Shown here piece after piece: positions 51,413 to 60,289 of a stretch of DNA of 64,000 bases. Numbering within the stretch: position 1 is the first letter of the stretch; every line of letters begins with the position of its first letter. Where the stretch lies: assembly GCF_030581075.1 (NCBI RefSeq), contig NZ_JAUQSW010000009.1:1-64000 (forward strand), given 5' to 3'. The notes beneath the pieces are model-generated. The model saw only the letters and a program-made list of their open reading frames with translations, searched no databases and was not told the DNA's origin. The position numbers and the translations under genes are program-made. Source of the stretch: Hymenobacter cheonanensis. Lineage in GTDB: Bacteria; Bacteroidota; Bacteroidia; Cytophagales; Hymenobacteraceae.

Positions 51413-51646
51413 ATGGCACATCCTAAGCGCCGGACCTCCTCCGCCACCCGCGACAAGCGTCGCAGCCACCACAAGCTGACCCCTAAGGCCGTGACCATCT
51501 GCCCCAACACGGGCGAGCTGCACCTGCGCCACAAAGCCTACGTGGTAGACGGCGATTTGTACCACAATGGCCAGCTAGCCATCAAAAATTACACCTCGGT
51601 AGCCGCTCCGGCCGCCGCTGGCGACACGGGCTCGGACGAAGAATAG
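51413..51646 (+). CDS. rpmF: Ribosomal protein bL32
   Basis: The 77-residue product begins MAHPKRRTSSATRDKRRSHHKLTPKAVTICPNTGELHLRHKAYV, the standard bL32 sequence. Only one Cys remains (CPNTGE), so this is the zinc-independent form. A short Ala/Gly/Asp-rich C-terminal tail is longer than usual. It follows the DUF177 gene and ends at the terminator at 51676. Confidence 0.95.
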   Translation: MAHPKRRTSSATRDKRRSHHKLTPKAVTICPNTGELHLRHKAYVVDGDLYHNGQLAIKNYTSVAAPAAAGDTGSDEE

Positions 51647-51675
51647 CCGAAAGCGTTGTTATTTCGCGGTACCAT

Positions 51676-51714
51676 CGGGCCGGACTGCTCTTTTAAAATT
51701 GGCAGTCCGGCCCG
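51676..51714 (+). terminator. Terminator after rpmF
   Basis: CGGGCCGGACTGC and GCAGTCCGGCCCG pair around a 13-base AT-rich loop. A T-rich run follows. It separates rpmF and plsX. Confidence 0.85.
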
Positions 51715-51768
51715 GTTTGGTTTCGCGCCCTGCGCTTTTATGGCTGACTCTCTACTTTATCCGCGTTC

Positions 51769-52710
51769 ATGAAAATTGCCCTCGACGCTATGGGCGGCGA
51801 CTTTGCCCCCCAGGCCGCCGTGGCCGGTGCCGTGCTGGCTGCCCAGCGCCTAGCCGGCAAAGCCCAGGTTGTCCTCATCGGCCCCGAAGCTGAAATCCGC
51901 CCCTTGCTGCTCGAGCACGGCCCTAGCGCTACGCTGCTCGAAGTGGTGCCTGCCTCGCAGGTTATCGAGATGGGCGAGCACCCTACCAAGGCTTTTCAGC
52001 AAAAGCAGGACAGCAGCATTGCCGTGGGCTACCGCCTGCTGCACAGCGGCGAGGTCGATGCCTTTTGCTCGGCCGGCAACACCGGCGCTATGCTGGTGGG
52101 CGCCATGTTTACGGTGAAAACAGTGCCCGGCGTGCTGCGCCCGGCTATTGCCAACTTTGTGCCCAAGCTGGCCGGCGGCTACGGCATCCTGGTCGATGTG
52201 GGCGCCAATGCCGACTGCAAGCCCGAAATGCTGGAGCAGTTTGGCGAGCTAGGGTCGCTTTACGCGCACTACGTGCTAGGCATCGAGCGCCCTAAGGTAG
52301 GACTCATGAGCCTGGGCGAGGAAGAAGGCAAGGGCACCGTAACCACCCAGGCCGCGCACCAGCTGTTCAAGGTCAACCCGCACGTGCATTTCATCGGCAA
52401 CATCGAGGGCCGCGACTTGTTCAACGACAAGGCCGACGTGATTGTGTGCGATGGCTACGTGGGCAACGTGATGCTGAAAATGGCCGAGTCGATGTACGAC
52501 ATCATGGTGGCCCGCAACCTAAACGACGAATTTTTTGAGAAAGTAAATTACGAAACCATTGGCGGCTCGCCCATCCTGGGCATCAACGACAATGCTATTA
52601 TCGGCCACGGGGTAAGCACGCCGCTAGCCATCTGTAACATGCTGATGCAGGGCTACCAGATGGCGCAGTCCGGCATCGTGGACCAAATCAAAGACTCTTT
52701 CAAATCCTAG
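51769..52710 (+). CDS. plsX: Phosphate acyltransferase PlsX
   Basis: The 313-residue product is a typical Pls[92 protein letters not shown], and [37 protein letters not shown]. It makes acyl-phosphate from acyl-ACP for phospholipid synthesis. It lies in the conserved order yceD-rpmF-plsX-fabH. A terminator-like hairpin follows (52712). Confidence 0.96.
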   Translation: MKIALDAMGGDFAPQAAVAGAVLAAQRLAGKAQVVLIGPEAEIRPLLLEHGPSATLLEVVPASQVIEMGEHPTKAFQQKQDSSIAVGYRLLHSGEVDAFCSAGNTGAMLVGAMFTVKTVPGVLRPAIANFVPKLAGGYGILVDVGANADCKPEMLEQFGELGSLYAHYVLGIERPKVGLMSLGEEEGKGTVTTQAAHQLFKVNPHVHFIGNIEGRDLFNDKADVIVCDGYVGNVMLKMAESMYDIMVARNLNDEFFEKVNYETIGGSPILGINDNAIIGHGVSTPLAICNMLMQGYQMAQSGIVDQIKDSFKS

Positions 52711-52711
52711 G

Positions 52712-52745
52712 GCAAAAAGCCGGGCCGTATGGTCGGGCTTTTTGC
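52712..52745 (+). terminator. Hairpin between plsX and fabH
   Basis: GCAAAAAGCC (52712-52721) pairs with GGCTTTTTGC (52736-52745). It lies directly after the plsX stop and only 24 bases before fabH, so it may limit rather than stop transcription. Confidence 0.7.
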
Positions 52746-52768
52746 GTTTGGAACGCACCTTTGCGCTC

Positions 52769-53761
52769 ATGAAGATTACCGCCGCCATCACCGGAGTCGG
52801 AGGCTACGTGCCCGACTACGTGCTCACCAACCAGGAGCTTACAACCCTGGTCGATACCACCGACGAATGGATTACGACGCGCACCGGCATCAAGGAGCGC
52901 CGCCTTCTGAAGGGTAAGGACCAGGGCAGCTCCGTGATGGGCATCAAGGCGGTGCAGCAGCTGCTGGAAAAAACCAATACTCGCCCCGAGGAGGTAGACT
53001 TGCTCATTTGCGCCACCGTGACGCCCGACATGCTGTTTCCAGCTACGGCCAATATTATTTCGGCCGGCTGCGGTATTACCAAGGCGTTCAGCTATGATAT
53101 GAACGCGGCGTGCTCGAGCTTTCTGTATGCCCTAGCCACGGGTGCGCAGTTCATCCAGAGCGGGCTGCACAAGAAGGTAGTTATCGTGGGCGCCGATAAA
53201 ATGTCGGCCATCGTGGACTACACCGACCGCGCCAACTGCATTCTTTTCGGCGACGGCGCGGCGGCGGTTATGCTGGAGCCCAGCACCGATGGCTACGGCG
53301 TGCTCGACCAGGTGCTGTGCTCGGATGGCAGCGGCGAGCCCTACCTGCACCAGAAAGCCGGCGGCAGCCGCCGCCCGCCCTCGGCCGAAACCGTTGCCAA
53401 TCGCGAGCATTTTATCTACCAGGAAGGTGCTACGGTCTTCAAATTTGCGGTGAAGAGCATGGCCGACGTGGCTGCCCAGGTGATGGCCCGCCAGCACCTC
53501 AGCCACGACGATATTGCCTGGCTGGTGCCCCACCAGGCTAATAAGCGCATTATCGACGCCACTGCCAACCGCATGGGCGTGGGCCCCGACAAGGTGATGC
53601 TCAACATTCAGCGCTACGGCAATACTACCAGCGCCACCATCCCGCTGTGCCTGTGGGACTACGAAAAGCAGCTTCACAAGGGCGACAACCTGATTCTGGC
53701 CGCTTTCGGGGGCGGTTTTACGTGGGGCGCCATGCACGTAAAATGGGCGTACAACTCTTGA
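52769..53761 (+). CDS. fabH: 3-oxoacyl-ACP synthase III FabH
   Basis: The 330-residue product starts [24 protein letters not shown] (ATG at 52769). The catalytic triad is Cys115 ([13 protein letters not shown]), His255 ([11 protein letters not shown]) and Asn285 ([11 protein letters not shown]). The pattern [15 protein letters not shown] near the start is typical. It begins fatty acid synthesis by condensing acyl-CoA with malonyl-ACP. It belongs to the plsX-fabH unit; a palindromic repeat lies between it and efp. Confidence 0.96.
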   Translation: MKITAAITGVGGYVPDYVLTNQELTTLVDTTDEWITTRTGIKERRLLKGKDQGSSVMGIKAVQQLLEKTNTRPEEVDLLICATVTPDMLFPATANIISAGCGITKAFSYDMNAACSSFLYALATGAQFIQSGLHKKVVIVGADKMSAIVDYTDRANCILFGDGAAAVMLEPSTDGYGVLDQVLCSDGSGEPYLHQKAGGSRRPPSAETVANREHFIYQEGATVFKFAVKSMADVAAQVMARQHLSHDDIAWLVPHQANKRIIDATANRMGVGPDKVMLNIQRYGNTTSATIPLCLWDYEKQLHKGDNLILAAFGGGFTWGAMHVKWAYNS

Positions 53762-53852
53762 GGAGTTATGAGTTAAAAGTTATGAGCTATGAGTTGATTC
53801 GGTCGCTCTGCTCACGGCTTCCCAACTCATAACTCATAACTTAAAACTTACA
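53762..53852. repeat. Inverted repeat built of AACTCAT-type heptamers
   Basis: Between fabH and efp, copies of GAGTTATGAGTTA on the left face AACTCATAACTCATAACTTA on the right across a short GC-rich centre. The same heptamer family is seen at 55049-55139 and in shorter form at 23404-23440 and 51360-51395. It lies before the efp start. Confidence 0.75.
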
Positions 53853-53863
53853 ACTACCTAAAA

Positions 53864-54427
53864 ATGGCAACCACCGCCGACTTCCGCAACGGGCTCGTGT
53901 TGATGTACAACAACGACTTGCACGTTATCACTGAATTTCAGCACGTAAAGCCCGGCAAGGGCCCGGCTTTTGTGCGCACCAAGCTACGTAACATCAAGAC
54001 TGGCCGGGTGCTGGATAACACGTTTAACGCCGGCGTTAAAATAGAGACGGCCCGCGTGGAGCAGCGCCCGCACCAGTACCTGTACAAGGACGACTACGGC
54101 TACACGTTCATGGATAACGACACCTTCGAGCAGATTGTGCTGCCCGAGGCGATGGTACCCTTCGCCGACCTCATGAAGGAAGGCCAGGCCGTGACCATCC
54201 TCATGCACGCCGAAACCGAGCAGCCCCTCACCGCCGAGCTGCCCACCACCGTCGACCTCGTAGTGACTTACACCGAGCCCGGCCTGCGCGGCGACACCGC
54301 CACCAACACCCTTAAGCCCGCTACCGTAGAAACCGGCGCCCGCATTCAGGTGCCGCTGTTTATTGACACGGACACCAAGATTCGCATCAAAACCAGCGAC
54401 TACTCTTACGTAGAGCGCGTTAAGTAG
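53864..54427 (+). CDS. efp: Elongation factor P
   Basis: The 187-residue product is a full-length EF-P with three beta-barrel domains. Domain I is MATTADFRNGLVLMYNNDLHVITEFQHVKPGKGPAFVRTKLRN, in which Lys32 in the PGKG loop is the usual post-translationally modified residue. Domain II contains YLYKDDYGYTFMDNDTFEQIVLPE, and the C-terminal domain ends with GARIQVPLFIDTDTKIRIKTSDYSYVERVK. It relieves ribosome stalling at poly-Pro. Pro-rich proteins are common in this window. No earP, epmA or ymfI modification gene is visible nearby. Confidence 0.96.
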   Translation: MATTADFRNGLVLMYNNDLHVITEFQHVKPGKGPAFVRTKLRNIKTGRVLDNTFNAGVKIETARVEQRPHQYLYKDDYGYTFMDNDTFEQIVLPEAMVPFADLMKEGQAVTILMHAETEQPLTAELPTTVDLVVTYTEPGLRGDTATNTLKPATVETGARIQVPLFIDTDTKIRIKTSDYSYVERVK

Positions 54428-54451
54428 TCCTAAGCTATTGGCTATTAGCTG

Positions 54452-54492
54452 CTAGCCGTTAGCTTTCGGCTCAAGAAAAAGCTAACGGCTAG
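54452..54492. terminator. Hairpin after efp
   Basis: CTAGCCGTTAGCTT and AAGCTAACGGCTAG form a perfect 14-base stem with a 13-base loop. No T tract follows, so it may be a repeat-derived hairpin rather than a strict terminator. It is built from TTAGCTA-like heptamers. Confidence 0.6.
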
Positions 54493-54518
54493 TAGACAAG
54501 AGTTATCCGCTTAAGAAT

Positions 54519-55040
54519 ATGTCGAAAGAATCCTCCAAAAACCCGCCCAAAAAGGACGCCGCCATGAAAGCCAAAGAACTCCAGGAACTGCTCGACTTCA
54601 TTGCCAAGTCGGGCCTCAATAAGGTTAATATTGAAACCGAAGAGTTTAAGATTTCGGTGCAGCGCGAGCCTTCTACCAAGCAGGTGGTGAGCATGAGCGC
54701 CGCGCCGCTGGCCGCCCCCGCGCCGCCGCCCGTGGCTGCCCCAGCCGCTAGCCCGGCCCCGGCCCCCAGCGCGCCACAAGCCGCTGCCCCCGCCGCCAGC
54801 ACCAGCCAAACGGCCCTGAAATCGCCGATGATTGGCACCTTCTACCGCAGCAGCGGCCCCGATTCGCCGGTTTTCGTGCAGGTAGGCGATATGGTCGAGA
54901 AAGGCCAGGTTATCTGCATTATCGAGGCTATGAAGCTCTTCAATGAGATTGAGGCCGAGCAGGCCGGCCGCATCGTAAAAGTGTTGGTAGAGAACGCTAC
55001 CCCGGTAGAATACGACCAGCCGCTGTTCCTGATTGAGTAG
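54519..55040 (+). CDS. accB: Acetyl-CoA carboxylase biotin carboxyl carrier protein
   Basis: The 173-residue product starts [33 protein letters not shown]. After a Pro/Ala linker ([18 protein letters not shown]) the C-terminal biotinyl domain carries the modified Lys139 in [17 protein letters not shown]. It is the swinging arm for biotin carboxylase (AccC, next gene) and carboxyltransferase in malonyl-CoA synthesis. accC follows after 107 bases across a palindromic repeat. Confidence 0.95.
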   Translation: MSKESSKNPPKKDAAMKAKELQELLDFIAKSGLNKVNIETEEFKISVQREPSTKQVVSMSAAPLAAPAPPPVAAPAASPAPAPSAPQAAAPAASTSQTALKSPMIGTFYRSSGPDSPVFVQVGDMVEKGQVICIIEAMKLFNEIEAEQAGRIVKVLVENATPVEYDQPLFLIE

Positions 55041-55048
55041 TCCTTTTT

Positions 55049-55139
55049 AAGTTATGAAGTATGAGTTAGGAAGTATGAGTTGCTGCGCTGGCAATTCATA
55101 CTTCCTAACTCATAGCTTTTAACTCATAACTCATAACTT
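55049..55139. repeat. Inverted heptamer repeat between accB and accC
   Basis: Left copies of GTTATGAAGTATGAGTTAGG face right copies such as CTTCCTAACTCAT and AACTCATAACTCATAACT. The arrangement is the same as at 53762-53852. The accC GTG start lies just 9 bases after it. Confidence 0.75.
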
Positions 55140-55147
55140 GAAAAACT

Positions 55148-56491
55148 GTGTTCAATAAAATTCTAATTGCCAACCGGGGCGAAATTGCCCTGCGCGTCAT
55201 CCGCACCTGCCGCGAGATGGGCATCAAAACGGTGGCCGTGTACTCGACTGCCGACAAGGAAAGCCTGCACGTGCGCTTTGCCGACGAGGCCGTGTGTATT
55301 GGCCCGCCCGCCAGCAGCCAAAGCTACCTCAACATCCCGACTCTTATTGCGGCGGCCGAGATTACCAACGCCGACGCCATTCACCCGGGCTACGGCTTCC
55401 TGAGCGAAAACGCGGAATTCTCGCGCATTTGCCAGGAAAACGGCATCAAGTTTATCGGGGCTACGCCCGAAATGATAAACCAAATGGGCGACAAGGCCAC
55501 GGCCAAGGCGACCATGATTAAGGCCGGCGTGCCCGTGGTGCCCGGCTCGGTAGGGCTGCTCGAATCGGTGGAGCAGGGCAAGAAAATTGCCAACGAGATT
55601 AAATACCCCGTTATTCTGAAGGCCACGGCCGGCGGCGGCGGGCGCGGTATGCGCATTATCAACTCGGACGACGAATTTCAGAAAGCCTGGGACGATGCCC
55701 GCACCGAGTCGAAGGCGGCTTTCGGCAACGACGGCATGTACCTGGAGAAATTTGTGGTGGAGCCCCGCCACATCGAAATCCAGGTAGTAGGCGACCAGTT
55801 TGGCCACGTGTGCCATCTTTCGGAGCGCGACTGCTCCATCCAGCGCCGCCACCAGAAGCTCGTGGAAGAGGCTCCTAGCCCCTTTATGACCGACGACCTG
55901 CGCGAGCGCATGGGTGCGGCAGCCATCGCCGGCGCCTCGGCCATCGGCTATGAGGGCGTGGGCACCATCGAATTTTTGGTCGATGCTAACCGCGATTTCT
56001 ACTTCATGGAAATGAATACCCGCATCCAGGTAGAGCACCCGGTAACGGAGGAAATCATTAACTATGACCTCATTAAGGAGCAAATTAAGGTAGCAGCGGG
56101 CATCCCGATTTCGGGCAAGAACTACTACCCCAAGATGCACGCCATGGAGTGCCGCATCAACGCCGAAGACCCGCGCAACGGTTTCCGGCCGGCACCGGGG
56201 CGCATTACCACGCTGCACATCCCGGGGGGCCATGGCGTGCGCGTCGATACCCACGTGTATGCCGGCTACCAGATTCCGCCCAACTACGACTCCATGATTG
56301 CCAAGCTCATCACCGTGGCCCAAACCCGCGAGGAGTGCATCGTAAAAATGAAGCGTGCCCTGAGCGAATTCGTGGTAGAAGGCGTGAAAACGACCATTCC
56401 CTTCCACCTTGCTTTGATGGATAGCGAGGATTTCCAGGCCGGTAATTTCACGACCAAGTTCCTGGAGTCGTTCGATTTCTCGGTGGTGTAA
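55148..56491 (+). CDS. accC: Biotin carboxylase subunit of acetyl-CoA carboxylase
   Basis: The 447-residue product starts with GTG ([33 protein letters not shown]). The ATP-grasp domain has [24 protein letters not shown] (glycine-rich loop), [45 protein letters not shown], and [18 protein letters not shown] with the metal-binding Glu and catalytic Arg region. It carboxylates biotin on AccB. Note the strong similarity of the carrier-carboxylase order to other Bacteroidota. Confidence 0.96.
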   Translation: MFNKILIANRGEIALRVIRTCREMGIKTVAVYSTADKESLHVRFADEAVCIGPPASSQSYLNIPTLIAAAEITNADAIHPGYGFLSENAEFSRICQENGIKFIGATPEMINQMGDKATAKATMIKAGVPVVPGSVGLLESVEQGKKIANEIKYPVILKATAGGGGRGMRIINSDDEFQKAWDDARTESKAAFGNDGMYLEKFVVEPRHIEIQVVGDQFGHVCHLSERDCSIQRRHQKLVEEAPSPFMTDDLRERMGAAAIAGASAIGYEGVGTIEFLVDANRDFYFMEMNTRIQVEHPVTEEIINYDLIKEQIKVAAGIPISGKNYYPKMHAMECRINAEDPRNGFRPAPGRITTLHIPGGHGVRVDTHVYAGYQIPPNYDSMIAKLITVAQTREECIVKMKRALSEFVVEGVKTTIPFHLALMDSEDFQAGNFTTKFLESFDFSVV

Positions 56492-56519
56492 GCAGCGCCT
56501 TTTAGCAGTTTCTTTGGTC

Positions 56520-56870
56520 GTGCATCCAAAAATCCTTTTGTGCTTGCTAGGCTCAGCCGTTGCCCTGGGCAGCTGCTCGGCCCCTTGCAACGGCCACATC
56601 GAAGCATCGGTGCTTTATTTCAAGCAGGCACCGCAGGGCCAACTGGTTTATGCCGACGTTGTGAACAGCCCAGGCCTCGGCAGCCAGCAAACGCTGATGC
56701 GCGACGATAAGGAATACGGCACGTTTCCGCACGTCATTATCATCAACGACCCGGAAATGAAGTTCAAAGGGCGGCGCACAGTTTGCTTTGATGAGTTCGC
56801 CAAACAGCCCGCGCCAGCCGATATTGACCTGCGGGAAAAAGACATTCCGCGCATCTCGATTGTCAAATAA
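56520..56870 (+). CDS. Small lipoprotein of unknown function
   Basis: The likely start is GTG at 56520 (an upstream TTG at 56514 is possible). The N-terminus VHPKILLCLLGSAVALGSCSAPC has a lipobox with Cys near residue 19. The mature part of about 97 residues has three more Cys and a repeated strand pattern (LVYADVVNSPGLGSQQTLMRDDKEYGTFPHVIIINDPEMKFKGRRTVCFDEF). No family is recognised. It follows accC by 28 bases but is probably unrelated in function. A strong terminator follows. Confidence 0.65.
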   Translation: MHPKILLCLLGSAVALGSCSAPCNGHIEASVLYFKQAPQGQLVYADVVNSPGLGSQQTLMRDDKEYGTFPHVIIINDPEMKFKGRRTVCFDEFAKQPAPADIDLREKDIPRISIVK

Positions 56871-56913
56871 AAAACAAACCCCTAGCTGCTGGTGCAGCTA
56901 GGGGTTTGTTTTT
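56870..56913. terminator. Bidirectional terminator
   Basis: A 20-base stem (56870-56889 with 56894-56913) with a 4-base loop carries A5 and T5 at its ends. It separates the lipoprotein gene and the convergent ffh gene. Confidence 0.92.
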
Positions 56914-56935
56914 GGGGTCGAGTTAGGGACAGCGC

Positions 56936-58303
56936 CTAGCGGCGGCCCATGCCAGGGATGCCGCCCTTCATGCCCCCCATCATTTTGGCCATTTGGGCCA
57001 TGCCGCCCTTGGTCTGGCTCATTTTATTCATCTGGCGCATCATTTTGCGCATGTCCTCAAATTGCTTCATGAGGGCGTTTACTTGCTGAATATCAGTACC
57101 CGAGCCAGCCGCGAGGCGGCGGCGGCGCGAGCCGTTGATGAGGTCGGGCTGGGCGCGCTCCTGCTTGGTCATGCTCTTGATGATGCTTTCCACGGGCTTG
57201 AAGGCGTCGTCGTCGATTTCGACATCTTTCATCATCTTCGAGGCGCCCGGAATCATGCCCACGAGGTCCTTGAGGTTGCCCATCTTCTTGATTTGCTCGA
57301 GCTGGCCGAGGAAGTCGTTGAAGTCGAACTGGTTTTTGCGAATCTTGGCATTGATGCGCTTGGCCTCATCCTCGTCGAACTGCTGCTGGGCGCGCTCCAC
57401 GAGCGAGATTACGTCGCCCATGCCCAAGATGCGCTGGGCCATGCGGTCGGGGTAGAAGAGGTCGAGGGCCTCCATTTTCTCGCCCGTCGAGATGAACTTG
57501 ATGGGCTTCTCGACTACAGCGCGAATCGAGAGCGCCGCGCCGCCGCGGCTGTCGCCGTCGAGCTTGGTGAGCACCACGCCATCAAAATTGAGGCGGTCGT
57601 TGAAGGTTTTGGCGGTGTTCACGGCGTCCTGGCCGGTCATCGAGTCCACCACAAACAGCGTTTCGCTAGGGTTGATGGCGCGCTTCACGGCCTCGATTTC
57701 GCGCATCATCTGCTCATCCACGGCCAGGCGGCCGGCGGTGTCGATGATGACTACTTTCTTGTTGTTTTTCTTGGCGTAGGCAATGGCATTCTGCGAAATC
57801 TCGACCGGGTTTTTGTTTTCCGGCTCCGAGTACACTTCCACGCCAATCTGCTCCCCTAGCACCTTCAGCTGGTCGATAGCAGCGGGGCGGTACACGTCGC
57901 AGGCCACCAGCAACACTGTGCGGTTTTGCTTCTTAATAAAGCTAGCCAGCTTGCCGGCAAAAGTGGTTTTGCCCGAGCCTTGCAGGCCCGAGAGCAGCAC
58001 CACGGCCGGGTCGCCCTTGATGACGATGTCCTGCTTTTCGCCGCCCATGAGCTGCGTCAGCTCATCGTAGACGATTTTGACCATGAGCTGGCCCGGCGAG
58101 ATGGACGTGAGCACGTCGCGGCCCATCGCCTCATCCTTAATCTTATCGGTTACCTCCTTGGCAACCTTGTAGTTAACGTCGGCATCGACCAGCGCCCGGC
58201 GAATTTCCTTCACGGTGCTGGCAACGTTGATTTCGGAGATAGAGCCCTGACCCTTCAGGGTTTTGATGGCTTTATCGAGCTTGGAGGAAAGGTTGTCGAA
58301 CAT
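56936..58303 (-). CDS. ffh: Signal recognition particle protein Ffh
   Basis: The 455-residue product is SRP54/Ffh. The N domain starts MFDNLSSKLDKAIKTLKGQGSISE. The GTPase G domain has LSGLQGSGKTTFAGKLA (G1), DTAGRLAVDEQMM (G3) and TKLDGDSRGG (G4), and the C-terminal M domain is methionine-rich (LMKQFEDMRKMMRQMNKMSQTKGGMAQMAKMMGGMKGGIPGMG). It targets membrane and exported proteins to FtsY. The 4.5S RNA gene was not found in the window. Confidence 0.97.
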   Translation of the reverse strand: MFDNLSSKLDKAIKTLKGQGSISEINVASTVKEIRRALVDADVNYKVAKEVTDKIKDEAMGRDVLTSISPGQLMVKIVYDELTQLMGGEKQDIVIKGDPAVVLLSGLQGSGKTTFAGKLASFIKKQNRTVLLVACDVYRPAAIDQLKVLGEQIGVEVYSEPENKNPVEISQNAIAYAKKNNKKVVIIDTAGRLAVDEQMMREIEAVKRAINPSETLFVVDSMTGQDAVNTAKTFNDRLNFDGVVLTKLDGDSRGGAALSIRAVVEKPIKFISTGEKMEALDLFYPDRMAQRILGMGDVISLVERAQQQFDEDEAKRINAKIRKNQFDFNDFLGQLEQIKKMGNLKDLVGMIPGASKMMKDVEIDDDAFKPVESIIKSMTKQERAQPDLINGSRRRRLAAGSGTDIQQVNALMKQFEDMRKMMRQMNKMSQTKGGMAQMAKMMGGMKGGIPGMGRR

Positions 58304-58324
58304 AGTAATTATCTGGCAAAAATT

Positions 58325-58831
58325 TTAGGAAGCGCGGCGCATTTGCTCTTCCAGCGCCAGCACCCGGCGGTGCAGCTCAGCATTGGTGGGCTCTTCGGCT
58401 TCGAGCTTGCGCAAGCGCTGGCTCGCGGCGGTGTTTTCTTCAGTAAGCTGCCCTGCCTGGTCGAACGTAGCATCCAGACGCTGGCGAATAGCCGAGGTTT
58501 CCCCCGTAAGGTATTCGACCCGGCTTGTTAAAAAATCGACCCGCGTACCCAGGTGGTCAACCCGAGTAGTAAGCCGGCTAAGTTGATTGGTAACCCGCTC
58601 AAACCCCTCGTGCATAACAGCCACGACGTTGCTCAGCAGATTGTTAGTTTGCTCCAGGCGCCGGTCCATCTGCTCGAAGCGCTGGTCCATCTGCTCGAAG
58701 CGCTGGTCCATTTGCTCGAAGCGCTGGTCCATTTGCTCGAAGCGCTGATTCATTTGCTCGGAGCGCTGGTCGTTGGAGCGCATGTAATCGCCCATTTGCG
58801 CCATAAAATCGAGAAACTGGTCGTCGCGCAT
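58325..58831 (-). CDS. Coiled-coil protein with heptad tandem repeats
   Basis: The 168-residue product has no signal. Residues 26-60 are five near-identical copies of QRFEQMD or DRRLEQT, encoded by a 21-base tandem repeat (58659-58763). The rest is also heptad-like (VTNQLSRLTTRVDHLGTRVDFLTSRVEYLTGETSAIRQRLDATF), so the whole chain forms a long coiled coil. No family is recognised; the variable heptad copy number may tune its length. It is downstream of nothing obvious and convergent with none. Confidence 0.75.
   Translation of the reverse strand: MRDDQFLDFMAQMGDYMRSNDQRSEQMNQRFEQMDQRFEQMDQRFEQMDQRFEQMDRRLEQTNNLLSNVVAVMHEGFERVTNQLSRLTTRVDHLGTRVDFLTSRVEYLTGETSAIRQRLDATFDQAGQLTEENTAASQRLRKLEAEEPTNAELHRRVLALEEQMRRAS
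58659..58763. repeat. Five tandem copies of a 21-bp unit
   Basis: Units begin CGCTGGTCCAT and end GCTCGAAG, repeated five times (the first and last slightly changed). Each encodes one heptad (QRFEQMD) of the coiled-coil protein at 58325-58831. The copy number is a candidate for slippage. Confidence 0.85.
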
Positions 58832-58903
58832 GAGTTTTAGCGGTTAATTTCCTCTCAAAGGTACGGGGCATCGAATAAGCATTGAAACGTAGTTTTGCAG
58901 GCT

Positions 58904-60235
58904 TTGATTTCCCAACCGCTTCGCCTGCTCGTTATCACCTACTACTGGCCGCCCTCGGGCGGGGCGGGCGTGCAGCGATGCCTCAAATGGGTGAAATATT
59001 TGCCGGCGCTAGGGGTCGAGCCCACCGTTATTACCGTGGATGCCGACCAGGCTACCTACCCGGTGCGCGACGAAAGCCTGCTGCGCGAGGTACCGCCGGG
59101 GGTGCGCGTCATTCGCACGGCTACCCTGGAGCCGTTTGGCTCTTACCAGAAGCTAACCGGGCGGGCTGTGCCCCACGGCGGCTTTGCCAACGAAGGCACC
59201 CCTAGCCTCGCGCAAAAAGCCATGCGCTTCGTGCGGGGCAACCTGTTCATTCCCGACCCGCGCCGGGGCTGGAATGCCTACGCGCTGGCCGCCGTAGAAA
59301 AGCTGCTGGCCCAGGGCGAGAAATTCGACGCGGTCCTCACGTCGTCGCCGCCGCACTCGACCCAGCTTATTGGCTTGGAACTGCAAAAAAAGCACGGCCT
59401 GCACTGGCTGGCCGACCTACGCGACCCCTGGACCGACATTTATTATACAAAAGACCTGCACCGCACGGCCGCCGCTAGCTGGCTCGATGCGCGCTACGAA
59501 AGCCAGGTGCTGCGCCAGGCCGACGCCGTGCTCGTGACCTCGCCCGAAACCGAGCGGCTGTTTCGGCGCAAGCTGCCCGACCTGGCCAAGGGCAAAATAG
59601 TGGTGCTGCCTAATGGCTACGATGAGCCTGATTTTCAAGGCATATCGGCGCCGCCGGCCGACTGTCTGCGCCTCACTCACACCGGCACTATCTCGGCGCG
59701 CTACCACATCGATAATTTTCTGCGGGCGGTAGCCGACTGCGCCCGGCGCCACCCGGCCGTGCCGCTGCGGCTGCGCTTTGTGGGGCAGGTCGATGCCGGG
59801 GTGCGCGCCCAGGTGGCCGCCGCCGGGCTAGCCGAGGCCACGGAATTTATTCCGTTTGTGCCGCACCAGGAATCCGTAGCCTACTTGCTCAGCAGCAGCG
59901 TCTTGCTAATGGCCATCCCCGACGTGGCGCTGAATAAAGGGATTTTGCCCGGCAAGGTTTTCGAGTACCTGGCCGCCCGCAAGCCAGTGCTGTGCGTGGG
60001 CCCGGCCGGCTCCGACGCCGATGTGGTGCTGCGCGAAACCGGCGCCGGGCTAGCCCTGCCCTACGATAACTATGAGCTGATGCTCAGCACGCTGGAAGAA
60101 CTGGCGCGGCGCTGGCAGCGCAGCCCCAGCCTCGACCTGCCCGCCAGCCCGGCCGTGGCCCGCTACTCGCGGCGCGGGCAGGCCGCCCGGCTGGCCGAGC
60201 TGGTGCGGGCCGCCCGCCAGCTAAAGAAGCCCTAG
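58904..60235 (+). CDS. Glycosyltransferase, family 4-like
   Basis: The product of about 443 residues begins (probably TTG at 58904) LISQPLRLLVITYYWPPSGGAGVQRCLKWVKYLPALG, the N-terminal Rossmann domain of a GT-B enzyme. An earlier TTG at 58895 lies within a TAGTTTTG box and is not favoured. HWLADLRDPWTDIYYTKDL and a C-terminal KGILPGKVFEYLAARKPVLCVGPAGSDADVVLRETGAGLALPYDN (the EX7E-like nucleotide-sugar site) support the call. It opens a polysaccharide or glycan locus that continues with pseB and pseC, so it probably adds a sugar to a surface glycan. Confidence 0.85.
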   Translation: MISQPLRLLVITYYWPPSGGAGVQRCLKWVKYLPALGVEPTVITVDADQATYPVRDESLLREVPPGVRVIRTATLEPFGSYQKLTGRAVPHGGFANEGTPSLAQKAMRFVRGNLFIPDPRRGWNAYALAAVEKLLAQGEKFDAVLTSSPPHSTQLIGLELQKKHGLHWLADLRDPWTDIYYTKDLHRTAAASWLDARYESQVLRQADAVLVTSPETERLFRRKLPDLAKGKIVVLPNGYDEPDFQGISAPPADCLRLTHTGTISARYHIDNFLRAVADCARRHPAVPLRLRFVGQVDAGVRAQVAAAGLAEATEFIPFVPHQESVAYLLSSSVLLMAIPDVALNKGILPGKVFEYLAARKPVLCVGPAGSDADVVLRETGAGLALPYDNYELMLSTLEELARRWQRSPSLDLPASPAVARYSRRGQAARLAELVRAARQLKKP

Positions 60236-60289
60236 CCCGCGCCAACGCCTCATGGCGTATTTTCGTGGTTTCAATTCGATAGTAGTTTC

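Noticed and set aside
55163..56599. 478-codon minus-strand frame opposite accC
   Set aside because: It is an antisense shadow of biotin carboxylase, rich in His, Val and Gly, with no recognisable domain.
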